Assembly (NCBI GenBank): GCA_964441705.1
Contig: CAYTWF010000042.1
Span: 1-27,160, forward strand
Length of the DNA: 27,160 bases
Direction: 5' to 3'
From: Eshraghiella sp964441705
GTDB lineage: Bacteria > Bacillota > Clostridia > Lachnospirales > Lachnospiraceae
Below the pieces are notes generated by a model that saw only the letters and a list, made by a program, of their open reading frames with translations, was not told the DNA's origin and ran no database searches. Below are positions 8,680 to 16,004 of the stretch, in pieces. How positions within the stretch are numbered: the stretch's first letter is position 1; each line of letters begins with the position of its first letter. A program made the translations under genes and the position numbers.

Positions 8680-9966
8680 TTAAGCCTCAACTGCCTTGTC
8701 AGCAATAAGCTCTGCTGCCTTCTGAATTGAAAGGTCATCCTTAATCTGTTCCTTCTCAGCATCTCCCATGAATTCCTTAATCTTGTCAAGCTCCATCTTG
8801 TACATATCAGCCATTCTCTGAAGCTCTGCTTCAACATCCTCTTCTGATATCTCAATCTTCTCAGCTGCTGCAACTGCTTCAAGTACAAGGCTGTTCTTAA
8901 TTCTTGTCTCAGCCTCTGGCTTAAGGCTCTCCATAAACTGCTCTGGAGTTGCTCCCATGTACTGCATATATGCGTCTAATGAAAGACCCTGCTGCTGTAA
9001 ATTCTGTGAGTAATCCTGAACCATTCTGTTAACCTGTGACTTAATCATAGCCTCAGGGATATCCATTGTGGCATTCTCAACAGCCTTAGCTACTGCCTTC
9101 TGCTGTTTCTCTTTCTTGGCAGCTTCCTTCTTCTGCTCTGTAAGCTTCTTCTTGATATCAGCCTTATATTCTGTTAATGTTGAGAATTCTGATACATCTG
9201 CTGCGAATTCATCATCAAGCTTAGGAAGTTCCTTAACCTTAATAGCCTTAACTGTTACCTTGAACATTGCAGCCTTACCTGCAAGCTCCTTAGCCTGATA
9301 TTCCTCAGGGAATGTAACATTAACTTCAACTTCCTTACCAATCTTAGCACCGATAAGCTGCTCTTCAAAGTTATCAATAAATGAATGTGAACCGATTGTA
9401 AGTGGATAATCTGTTCCCTTTCCGCCTTCAAATGGTACACCATCAACAAATCCTTCAAAATCAATTGTTGTCTGGTCCTTATCCTTAACGGCTCTTGTTG
9501 TAACATCAACAAGTCTTGAGTTCTGGTCTCTTACCTTCTCAAGCTCAGCCTTAACGTCATCAGCTGTTACCTTAACATCAACCTTTTCAATCTCAACTCC
9601 AAGATAATCACCAAGAGTTACTGCAGGCTTAACTGCAACCTCTGCTGTAAATGTAAAACCCTTGCCCTTCTCAATCTCAGTAACATCGATTTCAGGCTGT
9701 GATACAATATCAAGCTTGCTCTCTTCAGCAGCCTTGCTATATTCAACTGGAATAAGCTCGTTAGCAGCATCTTCATAGAAGATACCTACTCCATACATTT
9801 TCTCAAGCATAGCTCTTGGAACCTTGCCCTTTCTAAAGCCAGGAACACTGAACTTGTTCTTGTTCTTATTGTATGCATTCTGAAGTGCCTTTTCAAAATC
9901 TTCGGCTGAAACTTCAATTGTAAGCTTTGCCATGTTTTTCTCTAAATTCTCTACTGTAAAACTCAT
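8680..9966 (-). CDS. tig: Trigger factor (ribosome-associated chaperone and prolyl isomerase)
   Basis: Chaperone that binds the ribosome exit tunnel through its N-terminal domain and shields nascent chains. The 428 residues show the ribosome-binding signature GFRKGKVPR (43-51), an FKBP-type prolyl isomerase domain (about 155-245; FEGFVDGVPFEGG) and a long helical C-terminal domain rich in Lys, Glu and Ala (about 250-428). AAGGAGG sits nine bases before the ATG. It is the first gene of the operon that continues into clpP, clpX, lon and engB, with 76 bases to clpP and no terminator in that gap. Its promoter overlaps a perfect inverted repeat (see that entry). Confidence 0.97.
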   Translation of the reverse strand: MSFTVENLEKNMAKLTIEVSAEDFEKALQNAYNKNKNKFSVPGFRKGKVPRAMLEKMYGVGIFYEDAANELIPVEYSKAAEESKLDIVSQPEIDVTEIEKGKGFTFTAEVAVKPAVTLGDYLGVEIEKVDVKVTADDVKAELEKVRDQNSRLVDVTTRAVKDKDQTTIDFEGFVDGVPFEGGKGTDYPLTIGSHSFIDNFEEQLIGAKIGKEVEVNVTFPEEYQAKELAGKAAMFKVTVKAIKVKELPKLDDEFAADVSEFSTLTEYKADIKKKLTEQKKEAAKKEKQQKAVAKAVENATMDIPEAMIKSQVNRMVQDYSQNLQQQGLSLDAYMQYMGATPEQFMESLKPEAETRIKNSLVLEAVAAAEKIEISEEDVEAELQRMADMYKMELDKIKEFMGDAEKEQIKDDLSIQKAAELIADKAVEA

Positions 9967-10010
9967 TTACTTATTTCCTCCTTAATAATACCGTTCTACC
10001 TTATATTCCC

Positions 10011-10035
10011 AATAAACGGTCACATGGCGTTTATT
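10011..10035. promoter_or_regulatory. Perfect inverted repeat over the tig start site (operator candidate)
   Basis: AATAAACG (10011-10018) and CGTTTATT (10028-10035) form a perfect 8-bp inverted repeat with a 9-base spacer. The upstream arm overlaps the -10 box and the centre falls at the predicted start of transcription, so it cannot be a full RNA hairpin in the mRNA and fits a DNA operator. The 8-9-8 geometry recalls CIRCE (9-9-9), but the arms do not match CIRCE. Confidence 0.5.
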
Positions 10036-10062
10036 ATAGCACACCATGATTTAATATGTCAA
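10033..10062 (-). promoter_or_regulatory. Strong sigma-A promoter of the tig-clpP-clpX-lon-engB operon
   Basis: On the minus strand TTGACA (10057-10062) and TATAAT (10033-10038) are full consensus matches separated by 18 bases, and a TGC precedes the -10 (extended -10). It is the best promoter in the window. Start is predicted near 10026, with a leader of about 60 nucleotides. Confidence 0.88.
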
Positions 10063-10080
10063 TAAACCAATACCCTGTGT

Positions 10081-10473
10081 TTACTTAAGAAAACCGCTAA
10101 TTATCTTCTTATTTTCGTCAAATTCACAGTTCTTATACATCTGTTCCAGCTCATCATAATACTGCTGCGCCTTGGAGGTATCTCCACTGTCTGTATACAT
10201 GCTGTAATTCCGGCTGCATATATAGGCTTTTCCGACCTCCCAGTACATGTCAAAATCCTCCGAATAGAACTCATAAAGCTCCAGCATATCAAGCATTCGT
10301 GGATAGTCGGCCGAATAATAGCCCTCCTCTACTTCTCTTACTGCATAGGTTACATCCCTGTCCTCAAGACTTGAGGTAAAAGCCGATACCATGCCAATTA
10401 TCAGGATAATATCTGCCAGCGTAAACAGAATGAAAAAAATCGTCTTTTTAAGCACCGGTCTTTTACTCTTCAT
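10081..10473 (-). CDS. Single-pass membrane protein of unknown function, third of a paralogous trio
   Basis: I do not recognise this family. The 130-residue protein has a basic N terminus (KSKRPVLKK), one membrane segment (about 11-33) and an extracytoplasmic helical domain rich in Tyr, Asp and Glu. It shares with its two upstream neighbours the pattern of an acidic helix followed by YxxADY (52-57), like a degenerate TPR helix pair, but it lacks their zinc ribbon. The ATG at 10473 is preferred over an upstream in-frame codon at 10515: the later one lies in the same overlap position as its neighbours use (11 bases into the previous gene). The ribosome binding site is weak (GGGGG). No terminator is visible before the tig promoter. 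Confidence 0.72.
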   Translation of the reverse strand: MKSKRPVLKKTIFFILFTLADIILIIGMVSAFTSSLEDRDVTYAVREVEEGYYSADYPRMLDMLELYEFYSEDFDMYWEVGKAYICSRNYSMYTDSGDTSKAQQYYDELEQMYKNCEFDENKKIISGFLK

Positions 10474-11209
10474 CACATATAACCCCCGTTCTCTCAAGAA
10501 TGAGCGCAATACCATCTGACGAGGTCATTTCATAGTTAACATAGGCCTCCAGCTCCTCGTCGGTAAGCTTAAGATAGGTTCGCACATATGTCCTTATTTC
10601 ATCTGAATATTCATCAAAAAGTGCCTGGTTGCGCGTATCTATTTTCTCATAAACTCCGCTGCGCTTAATTACCTGACTGGCGTAATGCATAACTGACCAT
10701 ATGTCGCTGTCACTTCTTATATGCCCGTCATCCTTCATATCATCTAACAGCTCATAAGCACTTATCCTGTAATTCTGCATATATGAATACATCAGTCCTG
10801 CCTGAGTATATGCATAATAGTCGGTTCCTGTCAGCTCCTTATCACTCATATAGGCGTACAGCTGTCCATACTCTCCTGCCTGATAATATTCCTCCATCTG
10901 GCGCTCATACTTATCAATATGTATTTTGCGGGAAAGAGAGCCACTGCCCTCCATGATAAATGCGGCAATAAATACTGCTGCAATCAGTCCAACGAACAGC
11001 ATTATGGCTCCTGTAAGGAAACGGCTGCACAGGCTGTCTCTCCATATTGTTGCAAACTGCCGCCTGACCTTCCTGACCGTCTGTTCCTTCTTATGTTCAA
11101 GCTCCTGTTCTTTTGCCTGTCTGGTGAACCACTCCGGGTTAACGGTATGACAAAATGGACAAAACTGCAGGTCTGCCAGATAATCTGCTCCACAATTCTC
11201 ACATTTCAT
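10463..11209 (-). CDS. Zinc-ribbon single-pass membrane protein, second of the trio
   Basis: Family unknown to me. The 248-residue protein starts with a zinc ribbon (Cys3, Cys6, Cys17, Cys20; CENC and CPFC), continues with a basic, charged linker, then one membrane segment (about 65-87), and ends in a helical extracytoplasmic domain with YYQAGEY (108-114) and LTDEELE (215-221). The last motif recurs in the upstream gene (LTDEEIE), which supports descent by duplication. The start overlaps the stop of that gene by one base (TGATG), so the two are translationally coupled. The topology predicts zinc ribbon inside the cell and TPR-like domain outside. No enzymatic motif is visible. Confidence 0.82.
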   Translation of the reverse strand: MKCENCGADYLADLQFCPFCHTVNPEWFTRQAKEQELEHKKEQTVRKVRRQFATIWRDSLCSRFLTGAIMLFVGLIAAVFIAAFIMEGSGSLSRKIHIDKYERQMEEYYQAGEYGQLYAYMSDKELTGTDYYAYTQAGLMYSYMQNYRISAYELLDDMKDDGHIRSDSDIWSVMHYASQVIKRSGVYEKIDTRNQALFDEYSDEIRTYVRTYLKLTDEELEAYVNYEMTSSDGIALILERTGVICDEE

Positions 11210-11958
11210 CAGTATATCCTCCCATAAATCATCTCTGCGTAGGTGCCAATCTCCTCGGTCTGTTCTATGCTAAGCAGATGCTCAATCTCTTCATCCGTAA
11301 GCTTAAATTGCTGTTTAAAGCTGGTAAGCAGCTGGTCTCTTTGCTGAGCCAGAACATCATCATTATCAAAATTATCATTGGCATCAATGTAGCTTTGGGC
11401 ATTATTAACAGCAATACAGCCATAGGTCAGTGCGTATTCTATGTACAGCTTTAGTGTGGACTCATAGCCATAGGTATCCTCCTCAAGCTCAGTGAAGTAC
11501 TGTTCTGCCAGCTCCTTATAGTAGTACACATCTGATATCTGGGAATATTTGGCAAAAACACCGCTGTAAAGCCGTTCACTTCTAACCTTGCCTGTAATTG
11601 CGCTGTAATCTCCGGCATCATACATGGATTCCAGCTCGTTAAGCTCCTTTTCCTTGGTATCATAGGTCTGGGACTGGCTTCCTGCTGACATTTTCATAGA
11701 TATAATAATTATGATTGTTACCAGCACCACTGTTACAGCCACACATATTGCAAGTGTTTTGGTAACATGGCGGACCACGTTGTCTGGCCAGCGGGATATC
11801 CTGTGAATCTCCTTGCGCTTATTGTTAAGCTTTTCATTAAAACGCCTGGCTGATTCTATTTTATTTTCACATTCACAATATGGACACTTGGGCTCTGATA
11901 TGGAATACTGTGCGCCACAATTGTCGCATGTGATAAGTTTCTTTTTTGTCTGGCTCAT
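11209..11958 (-). CDS. Zinc-ribbon single-pass membrane protein, first of the trio
   Basis: Family unknown to me. The 249 residues have the same plan as the next gene: a zinc ribbon (Cys11, Cys14, Cys25, Cys28; CDNC and CPYC), a basic linker, a membrane segment (about 66-88), then a helical extracytoplasmic domain with MYDAGDY (112-118) and LTDEEIE (220-226). GGGAGG lies seven bases before the ATG. It heads the trio and diverges from the ABC ATPase gene at 12064 with 105 bases between the two starts. The only -10-like box upstream (TATAAT on the minus strand near 12009-12014) has no good -35. A sensing or scaffold role is possible but not shown. Confidence 0.82.
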   Translation of the reverse strand: MSQTKKKLITCDNCGAQYSISEPKCPYCECENKIESARRFNEKLNNKRKEIHRISRWPDNVVRHVTKTLAICVAVTVVLVTIIIIISMKMSAGSQSQTYDTKEKELNELESMYDAGDYSAITGKVRSERLYSGVFAKYSQISDVYYYKELAEQYFTELEEDTYGYESTLKLYIEYALTYGCIAVNNAQSYIDANDNFDNDDVLAQQRDQLLTSFKQQFKLTDEEIEHLLSIEQTEEIGTYAEMIYGRIY

Positions 11959-12003
11959 ATTAAGCCTCCCTTACAGCATATACACCGAATATATCATATT
12001 TTT

Positions 12004-12032
12004 TTGCATTATAAAATACGGTGTGCTAAAAT
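12004..12032 (+). promoter_or_regulatory. Extended -10 promoter for the ABC exporter operon
   Basis: TTGCAT (12004-12009) and TAAAAT (12027-12032) are 17 bases apart and TGC precedes the -10. The first half of the -35 matches consensus and the -10 matches five of six. Its position downstream of an upstream in-frame ATG at 12004 supports the later start at 12064. Confidence 0.6.
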
Positions 12033-12063
12033 ATTTTTCATAAATCCTAGACGGGGGTACACA

Positions 12064-12756
12064 ATGGCACTCATTGAAGTAAAAGACATTCAAAAAAGCT
12101 ACGGACACAGACAGGTCCTTACAGATATATCCTTTGATGGAAATCAGGGTGACTGCATAGGAATTGTAGGAGCCAATGGCTGCGGCAAATCCACTCTGCT
12201 GAAAATTCTCTCCGGCGCACTTAGACCTACCGCCGGTACTATTACATATAATGGTGAGACACCTCTTACTCATTCCAAAATATTTTCCAGATATATCGGC
12301 TATGTTCCTCAGGAGAATCCTCTTTTTGACAACCTGACAGTAAGGGACAATCTTAAGCTGTGGTACTGTGACAGCACCCACAGTCTGAAAAAGGACATAA
12401 AGGAGGGGCTTATTGCCGAATTCGGTATTGACCGGTATCTTGGCTACAGGGTCAGCCAGCTCTCCGGCGGCATGAAAAAAAGACTTAGCATCGCCTGCTC
12501 AATAGCCAAGGACCCACAGCTTCTCATTCTTGATGAGCCCGGTGCTTCTCTTGATATTGTATTTAAAAATGATATTAAAAATTACATGAGCAGATATATT
12601 GCCTCTGGCGGAACAATAATTATTGCAAGCCATGAGGAGGGTGAGCTTAGTGTATGCAATCATATGTATCTTATGAATGAGGGAAGGCTTACTGCCCTTA
12701 AGGAGCACTCCACAATTACGGATATTATGGAAAGGATGACTGCTGACAATGGTTAA
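12064..12756 (+). CDS. ABC transporter ATP-binding protein (exporter type)
   Basis: ATPase subunit of an ABC exporter, cytosolic and membrane-associated. The 230 residues hold Walker A GANGCGKST (36-44), Q-loop Gln83, signature LSGGM (133-137), Walker B LLILDEP (153-159) and the switch His190. The signature deviates from LSGGQ, which is common in drug or peptide exporters. The ATG at 12064 is used because GGGGG lies six bases upstream and the strand EVKDIQKSYG starts there; a longer reading from 12004 would begin inside the promoter. The stop overlaps the first permease gene by eight bases. Substrate unknown. It lies head to head with the zinc-ribbon trio. Confidence 0.93.
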   Translation: MALIEVKDIQKSYGHRQVLTDISFDGNQGDCIGIVGANGCGKSTLLKILSGALRPTAGTITYNGETPLTHSKIFSRYIGYVPQENPLFDNLTVRDNLKLWYCDSTHSLKKDIKEGLIAEFGIDRYLGYRVSQLSGGMKKRLSIACSIAKDPQLLILDEPGASLDIVFKNDIKNYMSRYIASGGTIIIASHEEGELSVCNHMYLMNEGRLTALKEHSTITDIMERMTADNG

Positions 12757-13960
12757 AAAACACCTGCTGTTTCTGGGCTTTCAGCTTAAGTCCACCCTTC
12801 GCATAATTCCGAGACTTGTATTATGTATGATAATATTTGGAGTGATAACCTGTGCTGCCGGCTACTGCGGCAACAAAATACTTAACGATAACGCTTCCTC
12901 TCCTGTACAGATTAAGGTTGCTGCCGTTATGCCGGATGACGATTCACGAATCGCGCTTGGCTTCAAGGTGGTTCAGAGTATGGACAGCCTAAGCAGCTTT
13001 TGCACCTTTGTTCCAGCTGACATGGACAGTGCCCTTGCAATGATGGACCGTGGTGAGGTAGTGGCAGTGGCCGTTATACCAGAGGGCTTTGTTAACGGAA
13101 TCATGTACGGTGACAACATTCCTGCAACAGTTATTATGCCGGAAAACGCTGGTCTTGAAACCCTGATATTCTGCAACGTTATTGACGCCGGAGGTCACTC
13201 TCTTGCCTATGTTCAGTCCGGAATCTACGCAGTTGATGACCTTTTATGGGCCTATAATCAGGATGCTGCCATAGCTGATGCGGAGAACTATCTTAATGAC
13301 TATTACACCAGATATGCACTTAACCGCGCAGGCTTTTTCAAATCCCAGGTGATATCTGCTACAGGCAATATAAGTGCCCTTGGCTACTACCTGTGTTCCG
13401 GAATTATACTTATTATTCTTCTCTGCGCAATTACAGCAGGGGACTGCTTTGCCAGCTATAAGCCGGTAGTAATGGAATCCCTGAAAATCAACCGTATTTC
13501 CAAGGGCTATATCCGCCTCAGTGAATTTGCTGCTGTTACCACGGTATTTGCCATGCTCTTTGGGGGACTGATTCTTGCCGCCGGACTAAGCTTTGCGTCC
13601 TCCTACATTAACCTGTCACTGACTGGTGCACTGGCATACCTGCTCCTTGTTGCATCCCTTGTCAGCTTTATTATGTGTCTGTGCACTATGGCAGACAGCG
13701 GTCTTGTAAGCACGCTGCTGATATTTCTTTTAACGGCGGGGATGCTGTATGTATGCGGAAGAATTGTTCCAGATTCATATCTGCCGGATGCTGCGGCACG
13801 TATCGGCCGCCTGCTTCCTGTAAAGCACTGGTGTGAGCTGCTGGAATCCATTCTTTTTGGCAGAATCAGGTTCTCCCAGATATCTGCAGTTCTTGGCTAT
13901 ACCCTTGGCTTTGTTGGATTAAGTATTGGAATTACAGTAATTAAAGGGAGGGAACGTTAG
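12749..13960 (+). CDS. ABC-2 type permease with large extracytoplasmic domain (first)
   Basis: Membrane subunit of the exporter. The 403 residues show a first membrane segment at about 18-40, then an extracytoplasmic domain (about 45-205) with the VAVAVIPEGF and GDNIPATVIM stretches typical of ABC2_membrane_3-like permeases, and then five membrane segments (about 208-397). This topology is shared by the next gene, so the two permeases probably form a heterodimer served by the single upstream ATPase. The start lies eight bases inside the ATPase gene, so translation is coupled. Substrate specificity is not readable. Confidence 0.88.
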   Translation: MVKKHLLFLGFQLKSTLRIIPRLVLCMIIFGVITCAAGYCGNKILNDNASSPVQIKVAAVMPDDDSRIALGFKVVQSMDSLSSFCTFVPADMDSALAMMDRGEVVAVAVIPEGFVNGIMYGDNIPATVIMPENAGLETLIFCNVIDAGGHSLAYVQSGIYAVDDLLWAYNQDAAIADAENYLNDYYTRYALNRAGFFKSQVISATGNISALGYYLCSGIILIILLCAITAGDCFASYKPVVMESLKINRISKGYIRLSEFAAVTTVFAMLFGGLILAAGLSFASSYINLSLTGALAYLLLVASLVSFIMCLCTMADSGLVSTLLIFLLTAGMLYVCGRIVPDSYLPDAAARIGRLLPVKHWCELLESILFGRIRFSQISAVLGYTLGFVGLSIGITVIKGRER

Positions 13961-15022
13961 ATGCGCAAATTTATGACATGGCTTTTAATTCTCACCAAAA
14001 GGCAGCTTAAGAATCCCCTTCTGACTGCGCTGCTGGTGCTTGTTCCTCTTTTTGCTTTTATTATGAATAAAATACCCTCTGATAATGACAGTGTGGACTA
14101 TGAAGCCGGAATATATGTAGATGGTCAGGATGAGCTGTCACTGCATCTGGCAGACGAGCTTATCAGTAAAGAGGGTTCAATAACCTTTACCATGTATGAC
14201 GACCTTGACAGTCTTAACAGGGCTGTAAAGAATTCCAGTATAATATGCGGCTATGTGCTGCCTGATGACCTTACACAGCGAACCTGTGATGCCGACTGCA
14301 ATGACAGCATACTTGTAATCAGACAGCCTGCGCAGACCATTCAGCCTGCAATCAATGAGCTTGTCTATGCGGAGCTTATAAAGCTTCAGGGAGTATATAT
14401 AATAACAGATTATGTTAACCAGACAGGGCTGTTTGCCTCCACTGATTCCAGTGTGATAGACCAGCTGCTTGACAATTACGATTACTATACAGGCAGCAGT
14501 GAGACCTTTCATATTGACTTTAAGACCTACAGCTCACAGGGTATTGCCGATAACAATACCCCTGACAGTGCTGTTGCATTTCCTGTCAGGGGTATTACCT
14601 CGATTCTTATATTCCTGTCTGCACTTTTTGGCAGCGTGTTGTGGCGCAGAGACAATGAACAGCATATATTTGATACCCTTGATAAAAAATACCGAATTAT
14701 CTCAAGGCTGCTATATACACTTATTCCTTCAATACTTTTCTCCATAAGTGCCGCCATAACCCTTATATGGAGTGGTACATACACGCTATGGTATCTGGAA
14801 GCAGCGGGATTATTGGTACTCACAGCAGCTTCTCTGGTATTCTGTACAGTGTTAACCTCAATTACCAGAAACAGCCGTGTTCTAACCGCCTGCATACCGG
14901 CACTGCTGCTGGGCTGCCTTATATTCTGCCCGGTGTTTATTAACGTTGGACAGTACATGCCTGCTGCAAAATTTATTGAGAAAATATTTGTACCATACTA
15001 TTACCTGCGCATATTTATGTAA
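13961..15022 (+). CDS. ABC-2 type permease with large extracytoplasmic domain (second)
   Basis: Second membrane subunit of the same exporter. The 353 residues run as basic N terminus, membrane segment (about 18-36), extracytoplasmic domain (about 40-205) with the same GYVLPDD-type core as its partner, then further membrane segments to the C terminus. The start codon follows the previous stop directly and GGGAGG lies inside the 3' end of that gene. Length is 50 residues shorter than the first permease. The operon ends here, and a 13-bp stem-loop follows at once. Confidence 0.87.
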   Translation: MRKFMTWLLILTKRQLKNPLLTALLVLVPLFAFIMNKIPSDNDSVDYEAGIYVDGQDELSLHLADELISKEGSITFTMYDDLDSLNRAVKNSSIICGYVLPDDLTQRTCDADCNDSILVIRQPAQTIQPAINELVYAELIKLQGVYIITDYVNQTGLFASTDSSVIDQLLDNYDYYTGSSETFHIDFKTYSSQGIADNNTPDSAVAFPVRGITSILIFLSALFGSVLWRRDNEQHIFDTLDKKYRIISRLLYTLIPSILFSISAAITLIWSGTYTLWYLEAAGLLVLTAASLVFCTVLTSITRNSRVLTACIPALLLGCLIFCPVFINVGQYMPAAKFIEKIFVPYYYLRIFM

Positions 15023-15030
15023 ATGTCGGA

Positions 15031-15068
15031 TTTCATCAGGCTGCTCCTTTTTCCTCAGCCTGATGAAA
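15031..15068. terminator. 13-bp perfect stem-loop between convergent genes
   Basis: TTTCATCAGGCTG (15031-15043) pairs perfectly with CAGCCTGATGAAA (15056-15068) around a 12-base loop. It lies 8 bases after the second permease stop and about 46 bases after the convergent gene's stop. No T tract follows on either strand, so it is a strong structure but an atypical terminator. A role in both directions is inferred from position. Confidence 0.55.
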
Positions 15069-15114
15069 CAGGTAATGCTTAATCATTATTTAACATATAT
15101 CCTTTGATTCAAAA

Positions 15115-15471
15115 TTATATTTTCTTTCTCCTTACCACAATCACATTCGTAACAACAATACCAATTACGATTACAACTGCTGTCTCTATAATAGGCAGAG
15201 CACCAATTGTATCGAATAACCATTTCTGCAACAGGCATGAACATATAACCATATACGGCAAAGCAAACCATTTAAAAATATTATTGTATATAGTCATTAA
15301 TACAGCTATTGCAGCTCCAATGATTGGAATAAAAAGGTAAAAAACCATAAGACTGTATCCCATTTCATTTCCCAAAATAAATCTGTCTATTGTACCTGCA
15401 TATCCTATTATAGCCAGTACAATTGTCAGAACTATGTAAGTACCTATCCCAATCAGCATTTTTTTCTTCAT
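15115..15471 (-). CDS. Small integral membrane protein, unknown function
   Basis: I do not recognise this family. The 118-residue protein has four hydrophobic segments (about 5-24, 36-56, 66-82 and 93-112), short loops and a basic C-terminal end (VVRRKKI). The ATG at 15471 is chosen over a GTG at 15480 because GAGAGGTGG ends five bases before it. It has its own promoter (see entry at 15521). It stands alone between the exporter operon and the spore protein gene and has no close neighbour to suggest a job. Confidence 0.72.
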   Translation of the reverse strand: MKKKMLIGIGTYIVLTIVLAIIGYAGTIDRFILGNEMGYSLMVFYLFIPIIGAAIAVLMTIYNNIFKWFALPYMVICSCLLQKWLFDTIGALPIIETAVVIVIGIVVTNVIVVRRKKI

Positions 15472-15520
15472 CGCAACCACCTCTCTTTTTACAATACTGC
15501 TTATTTATATGTATACTCTC

Positions 15521-15549
15521 ACTATACTCGCATTACTGCATCATATCAA
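15521..15549 (-). promoter_or_regulatory. Sigma-A promoter for the small membrane protein
   Basis: On the minus strand TTGATA (15544-15549) and TATAGT (15521-15526) are 17 bases apart, each with five of six matches to consensus. Start is predicted near 15514, about 43 bases before the ATG at 15471. Confidence 0.7.
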
Positions 15550-15605
15550 CAATGCATTTTTCATTCTATATATTGATTTCAAATATATTTAGAAAAACAC
15601 TTAAA

Positions 15606-15662
15606 GAAGAGAGCTTTCGCCCTGCAGATATTACACCTGCATTGCAAAAGCTCTCTCTTTTT
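15606..15662. terminator. Bidirectional terminator after the SASP gene
   Basis: AGAGAGCTTT (15608-15617) pairs with AAAGCTCTCT (15647-15656), enclosing a second stem GCAG/CTGC. T-rich runs flank the structure on both strands (CTTTTT at 15657-15662; on the minus strand TTCTTTAAGTG then TTTTT). It should end the SASP mRNA and may block the opposite direction too. Confidence 0.65.
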
Positions 15663-15687
15663 ACCATTATGGTGTTAATAATTCCGA

Positions 15688-15894
15688 TTACTTAGAAGAC
15701 ATCTGCTCTTCCTGTCTCTGAATCATCTTTCTTACCATCTCGCCACCAACTGAACCAGCCTGTCTTGATGTTAAGTCACCATTGTAACCTTCTTTTAAAG
15801 GTACCCCAAGCTCTGATGCAACTTCCATTTTAAGTCTGTCCATTGCGCCCTTTGCCTCTGGAACTGATGTTTTGTTACTTGAGTTACTTGCCAT
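15688..15894 (-). CDS. Alpha/beta-type small acid-soluble spore protein
   Basis: SASP proteins coat spore DNA and give it UV and chemical resistance, and are degraded at germination for amino acids. The 68-residue protein shows the germination-protease site region MEVASELGV (about 23-31) and the DNA-binding GYNGDLTSRQAGSVGGEMVRK block (about 37-57), both typical of the family. GGAGGTGA lies about seven bases before the ATG. A sigma-G-like promoter lies upstream. The gene shows that this organism, or a recent ancestor, can form spores. Which of several paralogues it is cannot be told. Confidence 0.95.
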   Translation of the reverse strand: MASNSSNKTSVPEAKGAMDRLKMEVASELGVPLKEGYNGDLTSRQAGSVGGEMVRKMIQRQEEQMSSK

Positions 15895-15926
15895 GATAGT
15901 TCACCTCCATGAGAAATATGGTTGTT

Positions 15927-15944
15927 CAGCAAAATGTTTTGCTG
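15927..15944. promoter_or_regulatory. Palindrome in the SASP leader
   Basis: CAGCAAAA-TG-TTTTGCTG is a perfect 18-base palindrome-like repeat, 18 bases upstream of the SASP ribosome binding site and inside the predicted leader. No T tract follows. It may be an mRNA hairpin or an operator. Confidence 0.4.
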
Positions 15945-15974
15945 TACCATTATTATGTGCGTGGAAGAATATAT

Positions 15975-16004
15975 TATAATGGCAATTCGTGGCATAACAT
16001 TTAC
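15975..16004 (-). promoter_or_regulatory. Sigma-G/F-like sporulation promoter for the SASP gene
   Basis: On the minus strand CATTATA (15975-15981) matches the sigma-G -10 consensus CATnHTA, and GTAAA lies 18 bases upstream, four of five matches to gHATR. The -35 overlaps the stop codon of the DJ-1 gene. No good sigma-A promoter is present, which fits forespore expression. Confidence 0.45.

Noticed and set aside
10011..10035. CIRCE or CtsR operator ahead of tig
   Set aside because: The spacer length resembles CIRCE, but neither the GAGTGCTAA arms nor the GGTCAAA heptads are present.
10474..10515. Earlier start for the third trio protein
   Set aside because: The 14 added residues have no ribosome binding site and the later ATG follows the overlap pattern of its neighbours.
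12004..12063. Upstream ATG for the exporter ATPase
   Set aside because: It lies inside the predicted promoter, has no ribosome binding site, and adds 20 residues foreign to the family.
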